Positions 9,013 through 18,362 of a stretch of 64,000 nucleotides of DNA are shown piece after piece (the first letter of the stretch is position 1; each line of letters starts with the position of its first letter). Made by a program: the position numbers and the translations under genes. Under the pieces are notes generated by a model that saw nothing but the letters and a program-made list of their open reading frames with translations, was not told the DNA's origin and did no database searches. Source of the stretch: Zoogloea sp. LCSB751 (GTDB taxonomy: Bacteria > Pseudomonadota > Gammaproteobacteria > Burkholderiales > Rhodocyclaceae); contig NZ_MWUM01000013.1 of NCBI RefSeq assembly GCF_002028455.1, forward strand, positions 1 to 64,000, in the 5' to 3' direction.

Positions 9013-9381
9013 TCAGGCGCGCCTGAAAATCCAGTAGCGGCCGAGCAGAAAACCGATCACCGAAATGACCGGCAGGGAAACGATCTTGCCGGCCAGTACG
9101 TTTCCCAGCCAATGATGGGAGGCCGTCACGAAGGCCATCGTGATGCCGTAATTGACCGACACCACGATGCCGTATTTGACGGCACTCGAAACCGAGCTCG
9201 ATGTGCCGAAGGTCACCTTGGCGTGGCAGAGATAATTGAACACCAGCCCGGCGACGAAACCGGCCGACACCGCCGTGCCGTAGAACACCCCGCTGCGGAT
9301 CAGCCCTTCCATCACGGCGATGTCGAGCAGGGCGCTGAGGACGCCGATGCTCAGATAGATGAGGAACTGGCGCTGGATCAT
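9013..9381 (-). CDS. GtrA-family membrane protein (polyprenyl-sugar flippase)
   Basis: 122 aa with four hydrophobic helices and the GtrA-family pattern FNYLCHAKVTF near residue 50 and FLLGRYWIF at the end. GtrA proteins are thought to flip undecaprenyl-phosphate-linked sugars across the inner membrane. The ATG overlaps the stop of the upstream glycosyltransferase by 4 nt (ATGA, 9378-9381), so the two are translationally coupled. The neighbours supply the Und-P-sugar synthase and a GT-C transferase. Confidence 0.88.
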   Translation of the reverse strand: MIQRQFLIYLSIGVLSALLDIAVMEGLIRSGVFYGTAVSAGFVAGLVFNYLCHAKVTFGTSSSVSSAVKYGIVVSVNYGITMAFVTASHHWLGNVLAGKIVSLPVISVIGFLLGRYWIFRRA

Positions 9382-10373
9382 TGCCCGGCCGGCTTGCGCG
9401 CCTTGACGCTGCCCCGCCGGTGCAGCACGCGGCGCGGCACGGAGGCCATGTCGCCGGCGACGAAGGCCAGGATGAACTGCAACCCCATCAGCAACGGGAT
9501 GGCCGCCAGCATGACGGTGCCGGCCGGCGTGGTCAGGCCGCGGCTCGCCGATTGAATCCAGTGGTAGGCGCCGAAGATCCCACCCGCCAGCATCATCAGT
9601 ACCCCGAGCGGCAGCTCGATCGACCCCACCGACATGTCGCGGAGATAGTAGTTGTAGAAGATGCGCTTGCCGAAATTGCGGATGTTCTTCAGCAGGAACT
9701 CGCCGGCGACCTTGGAAATCTTCAGGTTGCTGACTTCGTCGCCGTAGTGGGCATCCATCGGCACATCGACGACCACCGCCCTCAGGGTGTTGAGCCGGAA
9801 CAGGAGGTCGGTCTCGAAGAAGTAGCGACGGCTGATCTTGCCGAAAGGCAGGTGGCGGGCCACGTCCCGGTGGATCGCCGTATAGCCGTTGGTAGGGTCG
9901 AACAGGTCCCAGTAGCCCGACGACAGCTTGGTGATGAAGGACAGGGCCGCGTTGCCAAACAGGCGCACCTTCGGCATCGCATGGATTTCTTCCAGATCGA
10001 AGAAGCGGTTGCCCTTCGTGTAGTCGGCTTCGCCGGCGACGATGGGCTCGATGAAATCGGGGATCAGTGCCGGATCCATCTGACCGTCGCCGTCGATCTT
10101 GACGAAGATGTCCATGCCGTCGCGGATCGCCACCTGGTAGCCGTGCATGACGGCGCCGCCGACGCCCTGGTTGACCTCGTTCTGCAACACGACGACGCGC
10201 GGATCGCCGCAATTCTGCCGCACGAATTCGCCGCTCCCGTCCGGACAGCAGTCATCCACGACGTAGATGCGGCTGCATTCCGGGCCGATGCGCCCGATCA
10301 CGTCGAGAATGTGCCGCTTCACCTTGTAGCTGGGTATGACTACCGCAACGCGTACGTGATCACTCACGAGCAT
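9378..10373 (-). CDS. GT2 polyprenyl-phosphate sugar synthase (DPM1/GtrB-like)
   Basis: About 331 aa. The GT-A domain starts with VAVVIPSYK and has the metal-binding DGDGQMDP near residue 97. Two C-terminal hydrophobic helices (~265-310) anchor it, as in enzymes that load a sugar onto undecaprenyl phosphate. The start is ATG 10373 or, better served by the AAAGGA sequence, GTG 10367. It follows the GT-C gene by 4 nt and overlaps gtrA by 4 nt. The transferred sugar is unknown. Confidence 0.88.
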   Translation of the reverse strand: MLVSDHVRVAVVIPSYKVKRHILDVIGRIGPECSRIYVVDDCCPDGSGEFVRQNCGDPRVVVLQNEVNQGVGGAVMHGYQVAIRDGMDIFVKIDGDGQMDPALIPDFIEPIVAGEADYTKGNRFFDLEEIHAMPKVRLFGNAALSFITKLSSGYWDLFDPTNGYTAIHRDVARHLPFGKISRRYFFETDLLFRLNTLRAVVVDVPMDAHYGDEVSNLKISKVAGEFLLKNIRNFGKRIFYNYYLRDMSVGSIELPLGVLMMLAGGIFGAYHWIQSASRGLTTPAGTVMLAAIPLLMGLQFILAFVAGDMASVPRRVLHRRGSVKARKPAGQ

Positions 10374-10377
10374 CCTT

Positions 10378-12846
10378 TCAATTCGTTTCGATCTCGAGAT
10401 GCGAGACCTGGGCCTTGATGTCGCCATTCATGCCCAGATAGACCTCGCCGGTCGACGCCCCCACCGGGACCGGCACGGCCTCGACGAAATCGACCGGATC
10501 GGACGAGCACACGACCTGCCGGTAATAGGGTGCGCCCACATCCCAGTTGATTTGCGCAATGAAACTGCCGGCCCCTGCGTCGCAGCGGAAGCGGACGCGG
10601 TAACGGGCCACACTGGCGCCCTCCAGCCGGAAACCGGAAATCACCCGGGACTGGGGTGCCGCCAGCAGCGGTTCGCCCGCCGAGGCGAGCTGCAGCACGC
10701 TACGGTAGAGGGTCTCACGCTCCGCCAGACGATACAGGATCGTGGAGCCAACCCGCCGCTCGGGCACGCCGAAACGGGCCAGATGGTCGCGCAGCAGGCG
10801 GCGCGCGCCGACCGCCTGGGCCGGTGCGGCCAGATCCCAGACGACGAAGCGGATCTTCTCCGTGCGCATGAATTCGCCCACGTCGGCGATGCCTTGCCAG
10901 CCGTTGAAGCGGTCCGCCCGGCCCGGCGCATACCAGGTCACATAGTAAGGTGTGCCGTGCAGGGCCGCCCCATAGGGCACATCGACGTCGTACAACACCC
11001 GCTCGCCCGGGAAATCCCGGCTCACGTATTCGGTGAGCAGCTTCGCCGGAGCCAGGCGTTCGGTGAGCACCTGGCGACCGGCCGCGGTGAAGGCCTGCTG
11101 GGGCGCTTCGTCGAAGAACCACGACACGCCGGGCAGAAAATACAGGTTGATCGCCACAAAGGCACACAACACGGATTTCACCAGCCACTGCCGCCCCTCC
11201 TCCGCGCCGACCGTGGCCAGGCTGCCGAGCACGACCGCCGCCAGCGGGAGCACCGGAAACAGGTAACGCCAGTACTGGGTGGCGGCAAACATCGCCAGGC
11301 CAAAGCCGGCCAGCGGCAGCAACACGCCCCAGGCGACCCGGCGCGACACTGTCAGGCACAGGCTGACGATGGCTAGCGGAAGGGGCAGCAGGTACTGGAA
11401 GCCGGCAACGAAATCCTTCGACTCGAAGAACTCTCCGGTGCGGAAGAAGATCCGCCAGTAGTTCTCCAGGTTCATGCCCTTGATGTAGCGGGCGTCCGAG
11501 AAATTGACCGGCGGAAAATAGGGCGACTTGAAGATGCCGTTGTACAGCGGGAACAGAGGATTGCCGGTCAGCCGCCAGGCCGCCAGATAGGAATGCAGCG
11601 CGACGCCTGCCAGCAGCAGGACCAGCACCGCCAGCCAGCCGATGCGCAGATCGCTGAACGGTGCCCGGCGCAGGCCGTTGAAGCCATAGGCCGCCAGCAG
11701 GCTCACCCCCAGCACGGCCCCCGGCAGCTTGGTCGCGCAGCACATCGCCGCAATGGCCAGCACGGCCAGCAACTGCGCCCCCGGCGGCACATCGTCCCGG
11801 CCGAGCAGCACCCGGACTCCGGCCGCCGCCAGCAGGCCCAGGAACAGTTCGGTCTGCAAGGTAGTGAGCAGGTTGGCGACGATCGGCGTACTGGCAAACA
11901 GGACCAGCCCGAGCAGACGAGCCCCTTCTCCGTTGCCGCCATTCAGCAGCCCGCCCAGCACCCACAACTGGCGCAGCAACAGGAGCAGCAACGCGATATT
12001 CAGGGCGCTGCGCGCATCCTCGGCGGCCACCAGCGACACGATGCCGTGCAGGAGATCCACCGCGAACGGGGCAATGGCCCAGATCTGCCCGGTCACGTCG
12101 AAGCTGTAGCGATGCTGGTGACTCAGTTCGGCCCACATCCGCAGATGGAGGGCGTTGTCGTCGAAGCCGACGGAAGGGAACAGGGCGAAACGCGCCACAT
12201 ACCCCATAACCAGGACCGCGGCGACCGCCGGCCGGAAAGGCAACTGCGCCAGCCCCTCGCGCGCGTCGCGCCAGGCCTCCGCCCACAGGACGCCGTAGCG
12301 CGCCCTGAAAGCCGGCCGCAGGGCCGCCAGCAACGGCAAGGCAAGAACGCCGCAATACAGCGGACGGTCATTGACCGGAAAATGGATCAGCCCGCCGAAG
12401 AACGCCAGATTGAGCCCCAGCCCGACGAACAACGCCGCATCCGGCAACAGCCCGGCCGACGCTTGCCGACTGGCCCGCTCCAGCACGATGCGGCCCAGCA
12501 CCCAGGACGCGACCAGAAACAGGCCGACCGCCAGGCTCTGTGCCAGCCCGGCCCCCAGCACCAGATAAAGCAGCACGCAGCCCACCAGGCCGGGCAGCGC
12601 GAAGCGGCCAGCCAGCCGGCGCAACAGGGCCGCCAGCACGACGCCACCGAGCGACCACAGGGCGAAATCGACCAGCACCCGCGGCCGCCAGTAAAAAGGC
12701 AGCGCCGACGAATAGTGCACCACGCCGGCCAGCGTCAGGCACAGGGAGAGCAGCAGCAGCCCGGGCAGCAGCCGGCCCCAGGCCGCGCCGGGCGCCCCCG
12801 GCGCACGGATCCCCATCACACCATCCAGACGGCCGTCAGTCGTCAT
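10378..12846 (-). CDS. Large GT-C-type membrane glycosyltransferase
   Basis: 822 aa with 12 or more hydrophobic segments through residue ~560, then a soluble, presumably periplasmic C-terminal region of ~250 aa. FDDNALH near residue 227, in the first large periplasmic loop, resembles the acidic motif of GT-C enzymes that use lipid-phosphate sugar donors. Its place directly before the Und-P-sugar synthase and GtrA flippase makes it the likely periplasmic transferase of a gtrABC-like set. The acceptor (O-antigen, lipid A core or S-layer protein) cannot be told from sequence. Confidence 0.75.
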   Translation of the reverse strand: MTTDGRLDGVMGIRAPGAPGAAWGRLLPGLLLLSLCLTLAGVVHYSSALPFYWRPRVLVDFALWSLGGVVLAALLRRLAGRFALPGLVGCVLLYLVLGAGLAQSLAVGLFLVASWVLGRIVLERASRQASAGLLPDAALFVGLGLNLAFFGGLIHFPVNDRPLYCGVLALPLLAALRPAFRARYGVLWAEAWRDAREGLAQLPFRPAVAAVLVMGYVARFALFPSVGFDDNALHLRMWAELSHQHRYSFDVTGQIWAIAPFAVDLLHGIVSLVAAEDARSALNIALLLLLLRQLWVLGGLLNGGNGEGARLLGLVLFASTPIVANLLTTLQTELFLGLLAAAGVRVLLGRDDVPPGAQLLAVLAIAAMCCATKLPGAVLGVSLLAAYGFNGLRRAPFSDLRIGWLAVLVLLLAGVALHSYLAAWRLTGNPLFPLYNGIFKSPYFPPVNFSDARYIKGMNLENYWRIFFRTGEFFESKDFVAGFQYLLPLPLAIVSLCLTVSRRVAWGVLLPLAGFGLAMFAATQYWRYLFPVLPLAAVVLGSLATVGAEEGRQWLVKSVLCAFVAINLYFLPGVSWFFDEAPQQAFTAAGRQVLTERLAPAKLLTEYVSRDFPGERVLYDVDVPYGAALHGTPYYVTWYAPGRADRFNGWQGIADVGEFMRTEKIRFVVWDLAAPAQAVGARRLLRDHLARFGVPERRVGSTILYRLAERETLYRSVLQLASAGEPLLAAPQSRVISGFRLEGASVARYRVRFRCDAGAGSFIAQINWDVGAPYYRQVVCSSDPVDFVEAVPVPVGASTGEVYLGMNGDIKAQVSHLEIETN

Positions 12847-12891
12847 GTGCTTTTCTTCCGCCTTGCCCGATACGCATCGATCGCCAGCCCG

Positions 12892-15672
12892 TCAAACACT
12901 GGACGTCGTCTCGGGCTGCTCGGAAAGCAGCGCCTTGACGCGATCCCGCGGCATGCCGAACAGGCCGTTCTCGCGCCAGATGTACTCGTCCTGGATGATC
13001 AGGCCGTTTTCCCGGTAGAAGGAGGCCACGCTGATCAGCATTTTCTTCGGATCGTAGCGGCTCTGCAGATAGCGCTCCTTCATGTCCACGTCTTTGCGGA
13101 AGATGTAATGCTCGTGCCAGACCCATGAGCCCGGGCTGTTGAGCAGACACTTGCCCTGGCGGCGCAGGGCCATCGAGACCCCGGCATCTTCGAACACGTT
13201 GGGATAGCCGGCGTGGAGCAGCGGCGCGGGGTTGTCGAGGAACAGCGTCGCGCCGATCGGCGACCAGTCGAGATCGCGGAATTCGGCGGTGGCCAGATCG
13301 TCGATGCTGGCCTCCTGATCGTACAGCTTGAGGTCGATGAGTTCGTCGTCGAGGTGGGCGATGTAGCCGCCGGAGAACTGCAGCTTGCGGTTCGGGAACA
13401 CCACCCGGCAGCACACCGCCCCCACGTTTTCATGGGCACGGGCGCGCACCAGCAGTTCCTCCAGCCAGCCCGGCTCGGCGATCTCGTCGTTGTCGAAGAC
13501 GATGAACCAGTCACCCTTGGCCAGCTTCAGCGCCTCCCGTCGCCCGGCCGCCGGGCCGAGGTTGCTGTCGTTGTAGAAGACCTTCAGGGTCGGGAACCTG
13601 CCTTCGATCTCGGTCTTGATGAAGTCCACCGTCGCCGCGTCGGAGCCGTTGTCGAAGAGGATGATCTCGTGCGGTACGCGCACGGTCTCACGCAGGCTTT
13701 CAAGGGCTTCCAGCGTCTGGCGCTGCTTGCCGAAGGACAGCATGATGATCGACAGGAAACGGTCGAATTCACCGTTGCGGATGCCCTGGCGGGTACGCGC
13801 CTCGTTCTGGATGGTGGTGGTCGACCATTGCTGGTGGGAGTTCATCCGTTCCGTCGCCTGGCGTGCATGCAGGCGGTGGTGATAGACGAACTCGGGCAGA
13901 TGCAGGAAAGCACCGCTCGGGTAATGGAAGGCGATGCGCATCAGCATGTCGTAATCCTGCGCCGAGTCGAAGCGCGGATCGAACAGGCCGACTTTCGTAA
14001 AGGCATCCCGCCGGATGACCTTGAAATGGGTCGCAAACATCCGCTCGAGGTTCTCCGCGAAGTAATCCTGGCGCGGCAGGTGCTCAAAGGAGATGCGGTT
14101 TACTTCCTTGTCGTTCTCGTCGATGTTGATGCGGCCGGTATGCAGATAAACGATGCCCGGATGCCAGGCGGCCACGCAGCGTTCGACGGCGTCCGGCGTC
14201 AGGTAGTCGTCGCAATCGAGGAAGCCGATCAGCAAGCCGGAGGACGCCACCAGTGCGCGGTTCTGCGCCCGGGATATGCCCCCGTTGGATTCGTTGTAGA
14301 TCACCTTCAGGCGCGGATGCCCCTCCAGGCGCTGGAGGATCTCGCGCACGCGGCCATCCGGCGAAGCGTCATCGACGACAATGACCTCGACGTGGGGATA
14401 GGTCTGATCGAGGGCGCTGGCGATGCAGCGCTCGATGTAATCGGCGTGGTTGTACACCGGGATGACGATGCTGACCACCAGCTCACCCGACGGCGGCGTG
14501 GCCGGCAGCGCGGCCCGTGGTGCTTCATGGCGCAGGAAGCCGCGCATGCGCTGCTTGAGGCCAAAGGGAATGCGTGCGATCACCGGCTTCAACGCGTTCT
14601 GGCGATACACCCACAGGGCGGAATGCCACAGTGTTTCCTTGACCTGGCCACGCAGCCGGCCGAGCCGCTCGTTGCCACGCCGCAACGGAGCGGTCAGGCG
14701 CCAGGACAGGGAAGCCTCCATCCAGTCGTGGCGGCGGTGCCATTCGGCCGCATCGCGCTGGGCGTCGCCGAGCTGGCTCTCCAGCTCCGCCGACTTGCGC
14801 TGCAGGCGACCGAGTTGCTCCTGAAAGGCCGTCTGCATCGCCGATTGCTTGAGGAGGGCCGCTTCCAGTTCCTTCTGCAGTTCCAGGTCGTGGGCCTGGG
14901 CCTCCGTCAACAGGTGTGCGAGATGACGGTCGCGGGCCACCAGGCTCTGCAATTGCGCCGGCGTCCAGCGCGGCCCCCACTTGGCCAGCAGGCGCTTCAG
15001 CGCCGCAACGGCATCGCCCTCGTCGGCAACGACGCCCAGCCCTGCATTGCCATGAATACGGTAACTCGCTCCGATGGCGTCCACGTGCGCGAAGGGGCCG
15101 AACGCCGCCAGCTGCAGCCAGAAATCCCAGTCCTCGAAGAGGTCGAAGCTCTCGTCGAAACGACACCCCTCCGCCACCAGGCGACCGCGGAACAGCAGCG
15201 CATGGATGGGAATCGTGTTCTCGACCATCAGGCGGGCCGGATCGTAGGCCTCGTTGTAGACGCGGATGGTTTCCCACCCGCCATCTTCGCCGGCCCGCAC
15301 GCAGCGCACGCCCGCATAGGCCGCCGCCACATCCGGCTGCGCTTCGAGTTGCGCGACCAAGCGCTCCACATGCTCGGGCTCCAGCCAGTCGTCGTCGTCG
15401 AGCAGCAGCAGGTACTCGCCCTGCGCCCGCTCCAGCCCCAGGTTGGCGGCGGCACTGCGCACCAGCCTTGCGCCCGTTCCCTCGACCCGCAGCGGAAAGC
15501 GGCCGCAGTGCTCAGCCAGCGCGCGATGCCCTTCCCCCCGGGCATTGACGACCAGCACCTCGATGTGAGGCCAGGTTTGCGCGGCGACCGACCTGAGGGC
15601 ATCGTCCAGCTCGGGCCGGTCGGTACTGCGGATGATGATGGAAACAAGCTTCGAGCTTAAGGACAAAGTCAT
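12892..15672 (-). CDS. Multidomain glycosyltransferase with three GT2 domains
   Basis: 926 aa from ATG 15672; GTG 15696 would add 8 residues. The first GT2 domain is near 8-250 (LLLLDDDDWLEP). A helical, coiled-coil-prone stretch rich in Glu, Gln and Leu spans ~255-330. The second GT2 domain is ~395-610 (SIVIPVYNHADY, FLDCDDYLTP) and the third ~635-880 (SIIMLSFGKQRQT, VFDNDEIAEP). Tandem GT2 proteins of this size build repeating or branched surface polysaccharides in the cytoplasm. It is probably the first gene of the leftward operon leading into the gtrABC-like set. Confidence 0.87.
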   Translation of the reverse strand: MTLSLSSKLVSIIIRSTDRPELDDALRSVAAQTWPHIEVLVVNARGEGHRALAEHCGRFPLRVEGTGARLVRSAAANLGLERAQGEYLLLLDDDDWLEPEHVERLVAQLEAQPDVAAAYAGVRCVRAGEDGGWETIRVYNEAYDPARLMVENTIPIHALLFRGRLVAEGCRFDESFDLFEDWDFWLQLAAFGPFAHVDAIGASYRIHGNAGLGVVADEGDAVAALKRLLAKWGPRWTPAQLQSLVARDRHLAHLLTEAQAHDLELQKELEAALLKQSAMQTAFQEQLGRLQRKSAELESQLGDAQRDAAEWHRRHDWMEASLSWRLTAPLRRGNERLGRLRGQVKETLWHSALWVYRQNALKPVIARIPFGLKQRMRGFLRHEAPRAALPATPPSGELVVSIVIPVYNHADYIERCIASALDQTYPHVEVIVVDDASPDGRVREILQRLEGHPRLKVIYNESNGGISRAQNRALVASSGLLIGFLDCDDYLTPDAVERCVAAWHPGIVYLHTGRINIDENDKEVNRISFEHLPRQDYFAENLERMFATHFKVIRRDAFTKVGLFDPRFDSAQDYDMLMRIAFHYPSGAFLHLPEFVYHHRLHARQATERMNSHQQWSTTTIQNEARTRQGIRNGEFDRFLSIIMLSFGKQRQTLEALESLRETVRVPHEIILFDNGSDAATVDFIKTEIEGRFPTLKVFYNDSNLGPAAGRREALKLAKGDWFIVFDNDEIAEPGWLEELLVRARAHENVGAVCCRVVFPNRKLQFSGGYIAHLDDELIDLKLYDQEASIDDLATAEFRDLDWSPIGATLFLDNPAPLLHAGYPNVFEDAGVSMALRRQGKCLLNSPGSWVWHEHYIFRKDVDMKERYLQSRYDPKKMLISVASFYRENGLIIQDEYIWRENGLFGMPRDRVKALLSEQPETTSSV

Positions 15673-15925
15673 GGGAACGATCACAAGTCGGCGCACCAGC
15701 CCGCGGATCTGGAGTCGGGGGCCTGGGGATGCACGCCTCGGTTTTCATCAAAAGCGCCATCGAAAGCGCAGTGGATATAATTATACCAACATCCATGCAG
15801 CCTGATGTCGGGCGCCGTGCGGGCACCGAAACGTCCGCAGCGCCCACTCCGGGCGCCTGATACTTTGCAGCGACCATTTGGTCAAAATAAAAAAGCAAAT
15901 AAGAACACGATCAAGATCCACCCTC

Positions 15926-17359
15926 ATGAATAACAGCCTGAAAAGACTAACCACCATAACAATCCAGCCCTGGACCGCGGCATTTGTTGCAGCAATCCTG
16001 CTCATCGGACTTCTTTTTCAGGCGCTCATTCCACCATTTCAATCCCCCGACGAGTTTTCGCATGTCAAGCGCGCCTACATGCTTTCCAAAGGCCGGATAT
16101 TCCTGAGCCACCCTCCCGGCCAGCAATATGCGGGAAGCGATATCGACAATGGACTCCTCGCGTATTTCGAGGTTTACAAGACTCTTCCTTATACAGCGGC
16201 CAACAAATTCTCCCAGGAAGAAAAACGGGCCGGCGAACAGATCAAATGGGCCCACGCCGGCACCTTCAGCCCGGCCCCGGGAACCGGCTATTACTTTCCG
16301 GCGGCCTACCTGCCCCAGGCGATGGGGCTCAGCATCGGAGAACAGCTGGATCTGAGCATCCACGACACCTACAAGCTGACGCGGGTCATCACTTTCGCCA
16401 GCACCCTGGCCGTACTGGTGCTGGCTTTCGCGGTATTTCCGGCCAGCCCCCTGCTACCCGCCCTGCTGGTGCTGCCGATGAATCTGCTGCAATTGCTGTC
16501 GGCAAGCCTGGACGGTTTCACGACAGCGCTGACGATACTTGCCCTCAGCCTGTTCGTGCGGCTGAGCTCCCGGGACAAGACCGACTCGCCGGCCGCATTC
16601 CTGCATGGGATGTGCGCCTGCCTGTTCATTGTCGCGACAAGCCGCATCCACATGCTGCCCTTGATCGCCCTTCCGCTCTTCATCTATTTTTCCAGCAGGA
16701 ACCGCAGCGCCCTTATTTATTTCTTCGCACTTACGGCCAGCACCATTGCATGGACGGCCCTCTCGATAAAGGCCAGTTATATTGCCCTTGCCAACCCCGG
16801 GGCCAGCACCGGCAGCATCATCCACTTTTATGCCGAGCGCCCCGGGTCGGTTATCCAGCTCATTCTCACGACAATTCAGGATGAGAAACTGGCCGAGTTT
16901 TACACCCAGTCATTCATCGGCGTACTCGGCTGGCTCGACACCTATTTCACCCTGGATTTTTATGCCACCATCGTGCTTTTCATCCAGGTCATTGCCCTGC
17001 TTTCCCTATCGCTGGACAAGACGCGGCAAGGCATCGCCCGCCAGGTCTTTCTGTTATTCATTGCGGCAACATCGGCGATATTTGTATTCCTTGCGCTGCT
17101 GCTGACCTGGAACCCGTTGATGCCGAACGTGATTGCCGGAATCCAGGGCAGGTATTTCGTCGCCCCGGCCATTGTCTTCATATATGCCCTGAGTGGCAGC
17201 GCCCGTTTTTGCAGCAGCCGGGCACGAAAAATTGCCGCCATAGCGCTGGCATGCATGACGGCTTATTCGCTCGAAGCAACGGCCACCCTGATGGTTGAGC
17301 GCTATTTCCTGGTCGAGAAAAAGGATCCCGGCAGCATCATCACGCTGAAGATTCCATGA
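15926..17359 (+). CDS. DUF2142-type polytopic membrane protein
   Basis: 477 aa with about 11 hydrophobic helices. The motif PPFQSPDEFSHVKRAYMLSKG-type region near residue 35 is the DUF2142 signature: an acidic DE..H pair in the first periplasmic loop, resembling GT-C enzymes. The function is unproven; the family occurs in polysaccharide loci, and a glycosyltransferase role is plausible. It is transcribed divergently from the triple-GT2 gene across a 253-nt AT-richer gap. ATG 15926 is chosen because the earlier in-frame codon is TTG; no clear ribosome binding site is seen. Base composition is somewhat lower in GC than the neighbours, hinting at exchange of the glycan locus. Confidence 0.75.
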   Translation: MNNSLKRLTTITIQPWTAAFVAAILLIGLLFQALIPPFQSPDEFSHVKRAYMLSKGRIFLSHPPGQQYAGSDIDNGLLAYFEVYKTLPYTAANKFSQEEKRAGEQIKWAHAGTFSPAPGTGYYFPAAYLPQAMGLSIGEQLDLSIHDTYKLTRVITFASTLAVLVLAFAVFPASPLLPALLVLPMNLLQLLSASLDGFTTALTILALSLFVRLSSRDKTDSPAAFLHGMCACLFIVATSRIHMLPLIALPLFIYFSSRNRSALIYFFALTASTIAWTALSIKASYIALANPGASTGSIIHFYAERPGSVIQLILTTIQDEKLAEFYTQSFIGVLGWLDTYFTLDFYATIVLFIQVIALLSLSLDKTRQGIARQVFLLFIAATSAIFVFLALLLTWNPLMPNVIAGIQGRYFVAPAIVFIYALSGSARFCSSRARKIAAIALACMTAYSLEATATLMVERYFLVEKKDPGSIITLKIP

Positions 17360-17396
17360 GGCGACACCCCGGCCCGGGCACCCGCTGGCCCGCTGC

Positions 17397-18362
17397 TCAC
17401 ATGCCGAACATATCAGCGAGCCCCGCTTCGAGCCCGACCTGCGCCCGCCAGCCCAGCTCATGCTCGATACGTCGCGGCGAATAGCAGGCGGAGCCCAGGA
17501 GACGGTCGACGATTTCGCTGTCGAGGGGCATGCGCCGACCGACGAGCGCACCCGCCCTGTCGCCCAGCCAGGCGGCCAGTTCCAGCATCGAGCGGGGCAC
17601 CGCCCAGCCGCGCGGCGGGTAGCCCAGCGCAGCGCGCATCGCGTCGTAAAGTTGGCGCCCCGACGGCGCCTGGGCGTGGGCGACGATGTAGGTTCGGCCC
17701 CCCGCCCGCGCATCTTCCGTCACCCGACGCATGGCGTCGACCAGGTCGCTTACATGCACCAGGGAACGCCGGTTGCCAGTCTCCGGCAGGGGCGGAAACA
17801 GACCCCGCCGCACCAGCGCCCCCATCCGCTCCATGTTGCCGCGCCCACCGGCGCCATAGACCAGCGCCGGACGCAGGACGGTGACGTGCATGCTGGCCGC
17901 ACCGCCGATGTCGAGCAGAGCCTCTTCGGCGGCCCGCTTGGCCTGCCCGTAGGGCGTGGTCGGCGGCAGCGGACAATCCTCATCGATGCAGGCCTCCCCG
18001 CCGTCTCCGCTGGCCTTCACGCTGGACAGGAAAACCAGCCGGCGGACGCCAGCCGCTGCGGCCACCTCGGCCAGACGCCGGCTGCCCTCGTAATTGACCT
18101 CCCGGTGCAACCGGGATTCGTCGGCGCCGCTCGCCGAAAATGCATGGGCATGGCCGGCGCAGTGGAAGACCGTGTCCACGCCCTCGCAGGCCCGCGCCAG
18201 CGCCAGCGGATCGGCCAGCGTTCCCGCCACCTCGCCAACGTCCGGGCGCGGCGTTGCACGGGTGAGCACCCGCACGGATGCGCCGTCACGCCGGAGCGCG
18301 TCGACCAGATGGCGACCGATGAAACCCCGGCCACCGGTCACCAGCACGGACGCCGGCGTCAA
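17397..18362 (-). CDS. NAD-dependent epimerase/dehydratase (extended SDR)
   Basis: 321 aa. It has an N-terminal Rossmann motif TGGRGFIG and catalytic YGQAK near residue 147, with the upstream Ser in FLSSVKAS. It probably modifies a nucleotide sugar; the closest general type is the UDP-glucose/GlcNAc 4-epimerase-like enzymes of O-antigen loci, but the substrate is not evident. The start appears to be TTG 18362, overlapping the stop of the ligase gene as TTGA; GTG 18347 is an alternative. Confidence 0.82.
   Translation of the reverse strand: MTPASVLVTGGRGFIGRHLVDALRRDGASVRVLTRATPRPDVGEVAGTLADPLALARACEGVDTVFHCAGHAHAFSASGADESRLHREVNYEGSRRLAEVAAAAGVRRLVFLSSVKASGDGGEACIDEDCPLPPTTPYGQAKRAAEEALLDIGGAASMHVTVLRPALVYGAGGRGNMERMGALVRRGLFPPLPETGNRRSLVHVSDLVDAMRRVTEDARAGGRTYIVAHAQAPSGRQLYDAMRAALGYPPRGWAVPRSMLELAAWLGDRAGALVGRRMPLDSEIVDRLLGSACYSPRRIEHELGWRAQVGLEAGLADMFGM

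Noticed and set aside
13213..15660. 815-codon frame opposite the triple-GT2 gene
   Set aside because: A high-GC shadow; product without domains and antisense to a clear three-domain enzyme.
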